A DNA stretch of 64,000 nucleotides from Gordius sp. MW1 (Eukaryota; Nematomorpha; Gordioida; Gordea; Gordiidae). The first letter of the stretch is position 1. The number at the start of each line of letters is the position of its first letter. The translations under genes and the position numbers were made by a program. Below are positions 13,723 to 22,606 of the stretch, in pieces. The stretch is from positions 9,570,413 to 9,634,412 of the forward strand of contig OZ038533.1 in NCBI GenBank assembly GCA_964036665.1. Reading direction: 5' to 3'. The notes beneath the pieces were generated by a model. That model saw only the letters and a list, made by a program, of their open reading frames with translations. It was not told the origin of the DNA and did no database searches.

Positions 13723-14420
13723 TCATGATCGCATAGTGCATTTTTGAAAAATTAAGCACTCACGTTGCGATACAACAAACTAATCGCAACAATAAAACGT
13801 TGTCTTTTGTCAAAATGATAGTTCTCGCAGCTTAAAACCTCTTTTCGGAAGTCAATCGAGGATAATAGGATTCTCAAATTGGCTTACTTTTATATATTTT
13901 TTCATGCTCTTTCACATAGAATCGAAAAAAAAATATATTTTTAATTCAAAATTTTTCACATATTTTTCTTTCAACCGTATGCATCCGATGAAAGTTGTCG
14001 TTTTCAGACGTGGTTTCGATGATAAAAAGTAAAAATTTATCAGAATCAGAAAACTATTACAATGATGATCGCATAGTGCATTTTTGAAAAATTAAGCACT
14101 CACGTTGCGATACAACAAACTAATCGCAACAATAAAACGTTGTCTTTTGTCAAAATGATAGTTCTCGCAGCTTAAAACCTCTTTTCGGAAGTCAATCGAG
14201 GATAATAGGATTCTCAAATTGGCTTACTTTTATATATTTTTTCATCTCTTTCACATAGAATCGAAAAAAATAAATATTTTTACCTCAAAATTTTTCACAT
14301 ATTTTTCTTTCAACCGTATTCATTTGATGAAAGTTGTCGTTTTCAGACGTGGTTTCGATAAAAAGTAAGAATTTATCAGAATCAGAAAACTATTACTTTG
14401 AAATCGTGATCGCATAGTGC

Positions 14421-14425
14421 ATTTT
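14421..14425. other. Target site duplication, left (ATTTT)
   Basis: The satellite reads GTGC-ATTTT up to the LTR start. The uninterrupted monomer at 12367 reads GTGCATTTTCAAAAATT at this point, so ATTTT is the duplicated target. A 4-6 bp duplication is typical of LTR retrotransposon integrases. Confidence 0.9.
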
Positions 14426-14427
14426 TA

Positions 14428-14453
14428 TCGTATTCGTGCGAAAAGGAATACGA
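14428..14453. other. Hairpin at LTR edge (8-bp arms)
   Basis: TCGTATTC (14428-14435) and GAATACGA (14446-14453) are perfect inverted arms with a 10-base loop. The copy in the other LTR lies 1488 bases further on. In element sense this is the last part of the LTR. Confidence 0.8.
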
Positions 14454-14602
14454 TTTAAATAAGAAGGTCCAGAAGGGAAGAGTTATTAGGAATTAATTGG
14501 GGGAACTTAAAGGAAAATTGGGCCGTAAAACGATAAATTATTGGGGGATGGCCGGGCCGCGAACAGGCTCACGCGCGTACGCAGAAATATTTCTCAACTG
14601 TC

Positions 14603-14608
14603 TTTATT
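14603..14608 (-). terminator. AATAAA polyadenylation signal in the 3' LTR
   Basis: TTTATT on the plus strand gives AATAAA in element sense, inside the LTR that lies downstream for this orientation. A second copy is at 16091-16096 in the 5' LTR. It is a plausible transcript end signal. AATAAA also occurs by chance in A/T-rich DNA, so support is moderate. Confidence 0.5.
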
Positions 14609-14744
14609 ACATGGCATTAATATAATCACAACCAAGAAAATATATATAATTAAAAGATCGCAATGTCAAAATCGCATACGATAAGATGCGTATATCGAAA
14701 ATCACTCACGCGTAAGAAAAATAACAAATACGTATCAGCGCGTC

Positions 14745-14756
14745 GGGGGGGGGGGG
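14745..14756 (+). repeat. Poly-G run in left LTR (G12)
   Basis: Homopolymer of 12 G. The same site in the right LTR has 10 G (16233-16242). In element sense these are poly-C. Length differences here are prone to replication slippage and to sequencing error. Confidence 0.95.
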
Positions 14757-14882
14757 TATACGCGTACTAGAAATTAAATGTAAAAGAATAATGGTCTACG
14801 CTATGAGTGTACAACGTGTAAGATCAAAAGATTGTACCGCGTGTTGAACTCTTAACTTTAATTTTTGAATAAGATGAGATGA

Positions 14883-14898
14883 GGGGGGGGGGGGGGGG
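14883..14898 (+). repeat. Poly-G run in left LTR (G16)
   Basis: Homopolymer of 16 G, with 17 G at the matching site in the right LTR (16369-16385). It may form quadruplex-like structures in vitro. It is one of only two kinds of difference between the two LTRs. Confidence 0.95.
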
Positions 14899-14951
14899 TG
14901 TGTGGGAAGACATCTTCATCATCGTATCTCTGGATACGCTAATTTCATTCT

Positions 14952-14969
14952 TCGTGTATGGGTACACGA
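14952..14969. other. Hairpin at other LTR edge (7-bp arms)
   Basis: TCGTGTA (14952-14958) and TACACGA (14963-14969) with a TGGG loop, two bases from the LTR end. In element sense this begins the LTR. Together with the opposite edge, each LTR has a hairpin at both ends. Confidence 0.8.
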
Positions 14970-14971
14970 CA

Positions 14972-14983
14972 TCTTTTCCTTTT
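14972..14983 (-). other. Polypurine tract (plus-strand primer site of the element)
   Basis: The plus strand is TCTTTTCCTTTT, so the element sense reads AAAAGGAAAAGA, directly abutting the TG start of the LTR. This is the expected position and composition for a polypurine tract and sets the element on the minus strand. Confidence 0.85.
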
Positions 14984-15303
14984 AAAAGTCGAAGACTTAA
15001 TGTATTTTCGATAGAGTTCTAAGAGCTCAGTGCAACTATCAAGGCGGCGTTATTAACATTATAAATTTCAAACATCTGGCATCGAATACCAACTCTGGCC
15101 TTTGCTCACACGACGACTGATATATGTAAAAATCAGAGATAAAAAGGCAACGTCATGACTAACGGATTTTTCTTCCAGCTCTGTGACTCACCTAGCAACA
15201 GCCTTGACAAAACTTATAATTAATATAGATTGTAAACTGCTATCTTGAAAATTATCCTTTCTTGCCCACGAGCAGACTGTCAAATACTAGTCAAAGAAAC
15301 TGC

Positions 15304-15313
15304 GGGGGGGGGG
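15304..15313 (+). repeat. Poly-G run in element interior (G10)
   Basis: Ten consecutive G in an otherwise A/T-rich stretch. It is the third type of long G run in this 2-kb element, whereas no such run occurs in the satellite. Confidence 0.95.
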
Positions 15314-15408
15314 AATTTTAATATTGGTTAACAATATAATTTTCATATAATAAATATATGTAAATAAATCAAGTGTATAATTCTGTCTTACAATAATATT
15401 TTAGCGGA

Positions 15409-15621
15409 TTAAGAATTTAGGCCTTGAGAATTAGTTAGGGATGATTCTGCATAATTGATATTTTGAATAAAATCAGTTTCGGGATCTTCATTCGTTCGAA
15501 GAATTCCGCCATATGTTCTCAGACATATTGGAATTTCCACTGAATTATGTTTGCGGTTTAAATTTGGTAGCCAATTGTTCGAAGGAATTGTTTTCTTCCT
15601 CCGTCTCCCAATATTTCCGAA
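15409..15621 (-). pseudogene. Open frame of 70 codons without ATG, possible coding remnant
   Basis: This frame overlaps the end of the 67-aa frame in another register. It runs from after a TGA at 15622-15624 to a TAA at 15409-15411, with no initiating ATG at its start. The translation looks reasonably complex (for example PICLRTYGGILRTNEDPETD) and is not low-complexity A/T translation. It may be a fragment of a former coding region joined by deletion. I recognise no domain, and chance is a real alternative. Confidence 0.25.
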
Positions 15622-15748
15622 TCATGGATTGGTTCGATTGTTTTAGTAGAATAATCTTATCCGATATCCCTGCGCTGTGACGGTTGTTCATGGCAAACGG
15701 GATTGGAATAATTTTATTCAATATCCCTGCACTGTGACGATTTTTCAT
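15545..15748 (-). CDS. Short open frame in retroelement leader (67 aa, doubtful)
   Basis: Begins with ATG about 165 bases inside the 5' LTR in element sense. The predicted 67-residue protein has a 19-residue near-repeat at its start (the RHSAGI motif twice), which mirrors the 57-bp DNA repeat. It is followed by an acidic stretch (ETEEEN) and a basic end. There is no CCHC zinc knuckle, DxG protease or RT motif, and I do not recognise a family. It could be a decayed gag start or a chance frame. Codon-level evidence for selection is absent. Confidence 0.25.
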   Translation of the reverse strand: MKNRHSAGILNKIIPIPFAMNNRHSAGISDKIILLKQSNQSMIRKYWETEEENNSFEQLATKFKPQT

Positions 15749-15774
15749 GGCAAACGGGATGTTCCTGGAATAAT
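15661..15774. repeat. 57-bp near-tandem repeat inside the element
   Basis: ATATCCCTGC occurs at 15664 and 15721, and TTCATGGCAAACGGGAT at 15687 and 15744, both at a 57-bp offset. There are about two copies with a few substitutions. Just downstream, the 14-mer GAATAATTTTATCC is repeated head to tail at 15768-15781 and 15782-15795. A multiple of three, the 57-bp unit keeps the minus-strand frame open. Confidence 0.85.
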
Positions 15775-15893
15775 TTTATCCGAATAATTTTATCCATTCC
15801 ATTCAGAAGAAGGGGCGGGGCGGCAATTTGAATTCCAAATTAATTTTTCTGTCGTTTTGTAGAATAATTCCTGGTTTCCTCCATCGGGCGTGA

Positions 15894-15911
15894 GTAGAAT
15901 ATCTGACACCA
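15894..15911 (-). other. Candidate tRNA primer-binding site
   Basis: In element sense the sequence two bases past the LTR begins TGGTGTCAGAT. TGG is the complement of the universal CCA tRNA 3' end, and the position fits a minus-strand primer site. The specific tRNA cannot be assigned without a tRNA set from the host. Confidence 0.7.
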
Positions 15912-15913
15912 AA

Positions 15914-16458
15914 TATCGTATTCGTGCGAAAAGGAATACGATTTAAATAAGAAGGTCCAGAAGGGAAGAGTTATTAGGAATTAATTGGGGGAACTTAAAG
16001 GAAAATTGGGCCGTAAAACGATAAATTATTGGGGGATGGCCGGGCCGCGAACAGGCTCACGCGCGTACGCAGAAATATTTCTCAACTGTCTTTATTACAT
16101 GGCATTAATATAATCACAACCAAGAAAATATATATAATTAAAAGATCGCAATGTCAAAATCGCATACGATAAGATGCGTATATCGAAAATCACTCACGCG
16201 TAAGAAAAATAACAAATACGTATCAGCGCGTCGGGGGGGGGGTATACGCGTACTAGAAATTAAATGTAAAAGAATAATGGTCTACGCTATGAGTGTACAA
16301 CGTGTAAGATCAAAAGATTGTACCGCGTGTTGAACTCTTAACTTTAATTTTTGAATAAGATGAGATGAGGGGGGGGGGGGGGGGGTGTGTGGGAAGACAT
16401 CTTCATCATCGTATCTCTGGATACGCTAATTTCATTCTTCGTGTATGGGTACACGACA
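15914..16458 (-). repeat. LTR, right copy (5' LTR in element sense, 545 bp)
   Basis: In element sense this is the promoter-bearing LTR. It starts TGTCGTGTACCC and ends CGATA next to the primer-binding candidate. Apart from the poly-G lengths (16233-16242 and 16369-16385) it matches the left LTR throughout, which implies recent insertion or recent homogenisation. The right boundary at 16458 is fixed by the resumption of satellite sequence at the target duplication. Confidence 0.95.
16129..16136 (-). promoter_or_regulatory. TATA-like element in the 5' LTR
   Basis: A TATATATA run lies about 33 bases before the AATAAA signal in the element sense. That order (TATA, then polyadenylation signal) is usual for a U3-R arrangement. 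The matching copy in the other LTR is at 14641-14648. The site is assigned by position and composition only. Confidence 0.45.
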
Positions 16459-16463
16459 ATTTT
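16459..16463. other. Target site duplication, right (ATTTT)
   Basis: ATTTT directly follows the LTR end ACGACA and continues into CAAAAATTAAGC, the expected satellite sequence. It pairs with the left copy. Its intact state agrees with a young insertion. Confidence 0.9.
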
Positions 16464-17797
16464 CAAAAATTAAGCACTCACGTTGCGATACAACAAATTA
16501 ATCGCAACAATAAAACGTTGTCTTTTGTCAAAATGATAGTTCTCGCAGCTTAAAACCTCTTTTCGGAAGTCAATCGAGGATAATAGGATTCTCAAATTGG
16601 CTTACTTTTATATATTTTTTTATGCTCTTTCACATAGAATCGATAAAAATAAATATTTTTACCTCAAAATTTTTCACATATTTTTCTTTCAACCGTATGC
16701 ATCCGATGAAAGTTGTCGTTTTCAGACGTGGTTTCGATGATAAAAAGTAAAAACTTATCAGAATCAGAAAACTATTACAATCATGATCGCATAGTGCATT
16801 TTTGAAAAATTAAGCACTCACGTTGCGATACAACAAACTAATCGCAACAATGAAACGTTGTCTTTTGTCAAAATGATAGTTCTCGCAGCTTAAAACCTCT
16901 TTTCGGAAGTCAATCGAGGATAATAGGATTCTCAAATTGGCTTACTTTTATATATTTTTTCATGCTCTTTCACATAGAACCGAAAAAAATAAATATTTTT
17001 ACCTCAAAATTTTTCACATATTTTTCTTTTAACCGTATTCATCCGATGAAAGTTGTCGTTTTCAGACGTGGTTTCTATGATCCCAAGTAAAAATTTATCA
17101 GAACTTGAAAACTATTACTTTGAAATCATGATCGCATAGAGCCATTTTCAAAAATTAAGCACTCACGTTGCGATACAACAAACTAATCGCAACAAACGTT
17201 GTCTTTTGTCAAAATGATAGTTCTCGCAGCTTAAAACCTCTTTTCGGAAGTCAATCGAGGATAATAGGATTCTCAAATTGGCTTACTTTTATATATTTTT
17301 TACGCTCTTTCACATAGAATCGAAAAAAATAAATATTTTTACCTCAAAATTTTTCACATATTTTTCTTTCAACCGTATGCATCCGATGAAAGTTGTCGTT
17401 TTCAGACGTGGTTTCGATGATAAAAAGTAAAAATTTATCAGAATCAGAAAACTATTACTTTGAAATCATGATCGCATATTAAAAATTAAGCACTCACGTT
17501 GCGATACAACAAACTAATCGCAACAAACGTTGTCTTTTGTCAAAATGATAGTTCTCGCAGCTTAAAACCTCTTTTCGGAAGTCAATCGAGGATAATAGGA
17601 TTCTCAAATTGGCTTCCTTTTATATATTTTTTCATGCTCTTTCACATAGAATCGAAATAAAAATATATTTTTAATTCAAAATTTTTCACATATTTTTCTT
17701 TCAACCGTATGCATCCGATGAAAGTTGTCGTTTTCAGACGTGGTTTCGATGATAAAAAGTAAAAATTTATCAGAATCAGAAAACTACTACTTTGAAA

Positions 17798-20700
17798 TCA
17801 TGATCGCATAGTGCATTTTTGAAAAATTAAGCACTCACGTTGCGATACAACAAACTAATCGCAACAATAAAACGTTGTCTTTTGTCAAAATGATAGTTCT
17901 CGCAGCTTAAAACCTCTTTTCGGAAGTCAATCGAGGATAATAGGATTCTCAAATTGGCTTACTTTTATATATTTTTTCATGCTCTTTGACATAGAATTGA
18001 AAAAAAAAAATATTTTTACCTCAAAATTTTTCACATATTTTTCTTTGAACCGTATTCATCCGTTGAAAGTTGTCGTTTTCAGACGTGGTTTCGATTATAA
18101 AAAGTAAAAATTTATCAGAATCTGAAAACTATTACTTTGAAATCATGATTGCATAGAGCCATTTTCAAAAATTAAGCACTCACGTTGCGATACAACAAAC
18201 TAATCGCAACAAACGTTGTCTTTTGTCAAAATGATAGTTCTCGCAGCTTAAAACCTCTTTTCGGAAGTCAATCGAGGATAATAGGATTCTCAAATTGGCT
18301 TCCTTTTATATATTTTTTCATGCTCTTTCACATAGAATCGAAAAAAATAAATATTTTTAATTCAAAATTTTTCACATATTTTTCTTTCAACCGTATGCAT
18401 CCGATGAAAGTTGTCGTTTTCAGACGTGGTTTCGATGATAAAAAGTAAAAATTTATCAGAATCAGAAAACTATTACTTTGAAATCATGATCGCATAGTGC
18501 ATTTTTGAAAAATTAAGCACTCACGTTGCGATACAACAAACTAATCGCAACAATAAAACGTTGTCTTTTGTCAAAATGATAGTTCTCGCAGCTTAAAACC
18601 TCTTTTCGGAAGTCAATCGAGGATAATAGGATTCTCAAATTGGCTTACTTTTATATATTTTTTCATGCTCTTTGACATAGAATTGAAAAAAATAAATATT
18701 TTTATCTCAAAATTTTTCACATATTTTTCTTTGAACCGTATTTATCCGTTGAAAGTTGTCGTTTTCAGACGTGGTTTCTATGATCCCAAGTAAAAATTTA
18801 TCAGAATCAGAAAACTATTACTTTGAAATCATGATCGCATAGAGCCATTTTCAAAAATTAAGCACTCACGTTGCGATACAACAAACTAATCGCAACAAAC
18901 GTTGTCTTTTGTCAAAATGATAGTTCTCGCAGCTTAAAACCTCTTTTCGGAAGTCAATCGAGGATAATAGGATTCTCTAATTGGCTTACTTTTATATATT
19001 TTTTCATGCTCTTTCACATAGAATCGAAAAAAATAAATATTTTTAATTCAAAATTTTTCACATATTTTTCTTTCAACCGTATGCATCCGATGAAAGTTGT
19101 CGTTTTCAGACGTGGTTTCGATGATAAAAAGTAAAAATTTATCAGAATCAGAAAACTATTACTTTGAAATCATGATCGCATAGTGCATTTTTGAAAAATT
19201 AAGCACTCACGTTGCGATACAACAAACTAATCGCAACAATAAAACGTTGTCTTTTGTCAAAATGATAGTTCTCGCAGCTTAAAACCTCTTTTCGGAAGTC
19301 AATCGAGGATAAAAGGATTCTCAAATTGGCTTACTTTTATATATTTTTTCATCTCTTTCACATAGAATCGAAAAAAATAAATATTTTTACCTCAAAATTT
19401 TTCACATATTTTTCTTTCAACCGTATTCATTTGATGAAAGTTGTCGTTTTCAGACGTGGTTTCGATAAAAAGTAAAAATTTATCAGAATCAGAAAACTAT
19501 TACTTTGAAATCGTGATCGCATAGTGCATTTTCAAAAATTAAGCACTCACGTTGCGATACAACAAACTAATCGCAACAATAAAACGTTGTCTTTTGTCAA
19601 AATGATAGTTCTCGCAGCTTAAAACCTCTTTTCAGAAGTCAATCGAGGATAATAGGATTCTCAAATTGGCTTACTTTTATATATTTTTTCATGCTCTTTC
19701 ACATAGAATCGAAAAAAATAAATATTTTTACCTCAAAATTTTTCACATATTTTTCTTTCAACCGTATGCATCCGATGAAAGTTGTCGTTTTCAGACGTGG
19801 TTTCGATGATAAAAAGTAAAAATTTATCAGAATCAGAAAACTACTACTTTGAAATCATGATCGCATAGTGCATTTTTGAAAAATTAAGCACTCACGTTGC
19901 GATACAACAAACTAATCGCAACAATAAAACGTTGTCTTTTGTCAAAATGATAGTTCTCGCAGCTTAAAACCTCTTTTCGGAAGTCAATCGAGGATAATAG
20001 GATTCTCAAATTGGCTTACTTTTATATATTTTTTCATGCTCTTTGACATAGAATTGAAAAAAAAAAATATTTTTACCTCAAAATTTTTCACATATTTTTC
20101 TTTCAACCGTATTCATTTGATGAAAGTTGTCGTTTTCAGACGTGGTTTCGATAAAAAGTAAAAATTTATCAGAATCAGAAAACTATTACTTTGAAATCGT
20201 GATCGCATAGTGCATTTTCAAAAATTAAGCACTCACGTTGCGATACAACAAACTAATCGCAACAATAAAACGTTGTCTTTTGTCAAAATGATAGTTCTCG
20301 CAGCTTAAAACCTCTTTTCGGAAGTCAATCGAGGATAATAGGATTCTATAAATTGGCTTACTCTTATATATTTTTTCATGCTCTTTCACATAGAATCGAA
20401 AAAAATAAATATTTTTAATTCAAAATTTTTCACATATTTTTCTTTCAACCGTATGCATCCGATGAAAGTTGTCCTTTTCAGACGTGGTTTCGATGATAAA
20501 AAGTAAAAATTTATCAGAATCAGAAAACTATTACTTTGAAATCATGATCGCATAGTGCATTTTTGAAAAATTAAGCACTCACGTTGCGATACAACAAACT
20601 AATCGCAACAATAAAACGTTGTCTTTTGTCAAAATGATAGTTCTCGCAGCTTAAAACCTCTTTTCGGAAGTCAATCGAGGATAATAGGATTCTCAAATTG

Positions 20701-22606
20701 GCTTACTTTTATATATTTTTTCATGCTCTTTCACATAGAATCAAAAAAAATAAATATTTTTACCTCAAAATTTTTCACATATTTTTCTTTCAACCGTATG
20801 CATCCGATGAAAGTTGTCGTTTTCAGACGTGGTTTCGATGATAAAAAGTAAAAATTTATCAGAATCAGAAAACTATTACTTTGAAATCATGATCGCATAG
20901 TGCATTTTTGAAAAATTAAGCACTCACGTTGCGATACAACAAACTAATCGTAACAATAAAACGTTGTCTTTTGTCAAAATGATAGTTCTCGCAGCTTAAA
21001 ACCTCTTTTCGGAAGTCAATCGAGGATAATAGGATTCTCAAATTGGCTTACTTTTATATATTTTTTCATGCTCTTTCACATAGAACCGAAAAAAAATAAA
21101 TATTTTTACCTCAAAATTTTTCACATATTTTTCTTTTAACCGTATTCATCCGATGAAAGTTGTCGTTTTCAGACGTGGTTTCTATTATCCCAAGTAAAAA
21201 TTTATCAGAATCAGAAAACTATTACTTTGAAATGATGATCGTATAGAGCCATTTTCAAAAATTAAGCACTCACGTTGCGATACAACAAACTAATCGCAAC
21301 AATAAAACGTTGTCTTTTGTCAAAATGATAGTTCTCGCAGCTTAAAACCTCTTTTCGGAAGTCAATCTAGGATAATAGGATTCTCAAATTGGCTTACTTT
21401 TATATATTTTTTCATGCTCTTTCACATAGAATCGAAAAAAATAAATATTTTTACCTCAAAATTTTTCACATATTTTTCTTTCAACCGTGTGCATCTGATG
21501 AAAGTTGTCGTTTTCAGACGTGGTTTCGATGATAAAAAGTAAAAATTTATCTGAATCAGAAAACTATTACTTTGAAATCGTGATCGCATACTGCATTTTC
21601 AAAAATTAAGCACTCACGTTGCGATACAACAAACTAATCGCAACAATAAAACGTTGTCTTTTGTCAAAATGATAGTTCTCGCAGCTTAAAACCTCTTTTC
21701 GGAAGTCAATCGAGGATAATAGAATTCTCAAATTGACTTACTTTTATATATTTTTTTACGCTCTTTCACATAGAATCGAAAAAAATAAATATTTTTACCT
21801 CAAAATTTTTCACATATTTTTCTTTCAACCGTATGCATCCGATGAAAGTTTTCGTTTTCAGACGTGGTTTCGATGATAAAAAGTAAAAATTTATCAGAAT
21901 CAGAAAACTATTACTTTGAAATCATGATCGCATAGTGCATTTTTGAAAAATTAAGCACTCACGTTGCGATACAACAAACTAATCGCAACAATAAAACGTT
22001 GTCTTTTGTCAAAATGATAGTTCTCGCAGCTTAAAACCTCTTTTCGGAAGTCAATCGAGGATTATAGGATTCTCAAATTGGCTTACTTTTATATATTTTT
22101 TCATGCTCTTTCACATAGAATCGAAAAAAATAAATATTTTTACCTCAAAATTTTTCACATATTTTTCTTTGAACCGTATTCATCCGATGGAAGTTGTCGT
22201 TTTCAGACGTGGTTTCTATGATCCCAAGTAAAAATTTATCAGAATCTGAAAACTATTACTTTGAAATCATGATCGCATAGAGGCATTTTCAAAAATTAAT
22301 CACTCACGTTGCGATACAACAAACTAATCGCAACAAACGTTGTCTTTTGTCAAAATGATAGTTCTCGCAGCTTAAAACCTCTTTTTGGAAGTCAATCGAG
22401 GATAATAGGATTCTCAAATTGGCTTACTTTTATATATTTTTTTACGCTCTTTCACATAGAATCGAAAAAAATAAATATTTTTACCTCAAAATTTTTCACA
22501 TATTTTTCTTTCAACCGTATGCATCAATGAAAGTTGTCGTTTTCAGACGTGGTTTCGATGATAAAAAGTAAAAATTTATCAGAATCTGAAAACTATTACT
22601 TTGAAA
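17798..22606 (+). repeat. Mosaic satellite block, dimer duplications
   Basis: About 14 monomers starting at 17798, 18143, 18484, 18829, 19170, 19511, 19855, 20197, 20542 and so on. Monomers at 18143 and 18829 are near-identical at a 686-bp offset. The tail CATTTGATG plus CGATAAAAAG recurs at 19170-19510 and in the second half of 19855-20196, which makes the latter a recombinant monomer. TTTGACATAG with GAATTG marks several units. No non-satellite sequence was seen. Confidence 0.85.

Larger units (their letters stand above)
1..14425 (+). repeat. Satellite array, left segment (~344-bp monomers)
   Basis: About 42 head-to-tail monomers, all in one orientation, marked by the recurring start TCATGATCGCATAG at 1, 346, 690, 1035, 1380, 1722, 2067 and so on (spacing 339-345 bp). 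Each monomer has a dyad region, a pyrimidine-rich stretch with TATATATTTTTT, an A/T-tract block and a tail ending in either CTATGATCCCAAG or CGATGATAAAAAG. Neighbours look roughly 93-99% alike by eye. No inverted monomer, gene or unrelated sequence occurs before 14426. The family cannot be named without a database search. No transcription or function can be inferred from sequence alone. Confidence 0.98.
14426..14971 (-). repeat. LTR, left copy (3' LTR in element sense, 546 bp)
   Basis: Identical by eye to 15914-16458 except for two homopolymers: G12 against G10 (14745-14756) and G16 against G17 (14883-14898). The length difference of one base is fully explained by these runs. It contains a TATA-like block, an AATAAA signal on the minus strand and small hairpins at both ends. 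Base composition is mixed, with CG-rich pieces such as GCGCGTACGC, unlike the surrounding A/T-rich satellite. Confidence 0.95.
14972..15913 (-). other. Internal region of the LTR element (942 bp, no gag-pol)
   Basis: Sequence between the LTRs. It holds a polypurine tract at one end, a primer-binding candidate at the other, a poly-G run (15304-15313), a 57-bp near-tandem repeat and two short overlapping minus-strand open frames. From 14984 to 15408 I see no open frame of note and no repeat. The region could be a remnant of a longer element or unrelated captured sequence. Confidence 0.85.
14426..16458 (-). mobile_element. Non-autonomous LTR retrotransposon (2033 bp, minus orientation)
   Basis: Two direct terminal repeats (14426-14971 and 15914-16458) enclose a 942-bp interior and are flanked by the 5-bp duplication ATTTT. 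Orientation comes from a 12-nt polypurine tract on the minus strand abutting the left LTR and a TGG-initial primer-binding-type site 2 nt inside the right LTR. Read in sense, the LTR starts with canonical TG and ends with TA rather than CA. The interior is far too short for gag-pol, and no protease, reverse transcriptase or integrase motif was found. Mobility would therefore depend on a partner element (inference). It may be an internal-deletion derivative of a Ty3/gypsy, copia or BEL-type parent; which one cannot be told from sequence seen here. Confidence 0.92.
13723..17797 (+). repeat. 6-monomer higher-order repeat, copy B, split by LTR element
   Basis: 13723-14425 matches 11686-12388, and 16464-17797 matches 12389-13722. 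Removing the 2033-bp element plus one 5-bp target copy leaves exactly 2037 bp, the length of copy A. I noticed only two substitutions against copy A (near 17656, GAAATAAAAA, and near 17787, AAACTACTAC). After 17797 the order of subtypes departs from copy A. Confidence 0.93.

Noticed and set aside
15204..15230. Bacterial-type promoter look-alike (TTGACA followed by TATAAT)
   Set aside because: The spacing is only a few bases and the context is a eukaryotic retroelement interior. It is a chance match.
14426..16458. Plus-strand orientation of the LTR element
   Set aside because: On the plus strand no TGG primer site follows the left LTR and no polypurine tract precedes the right LTR. Both are present in the proper places on the minus strand.
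14426..16458. Simple segmental duplication of a 545-bp host sequence
   Set aside because: The flanking 5-bp target duplication, primer-site and polypurine features and precise satellite restoration all fit integration of an LTR element better.
16151..16553. Two short plus-strand open frames in and beyond the right LTR
   Set aside because: Both read through variable-length poly-G runs or across the LTR/satellite junction and run antisense to the element. The matching frame in the left LTR differs because of the G-run length.
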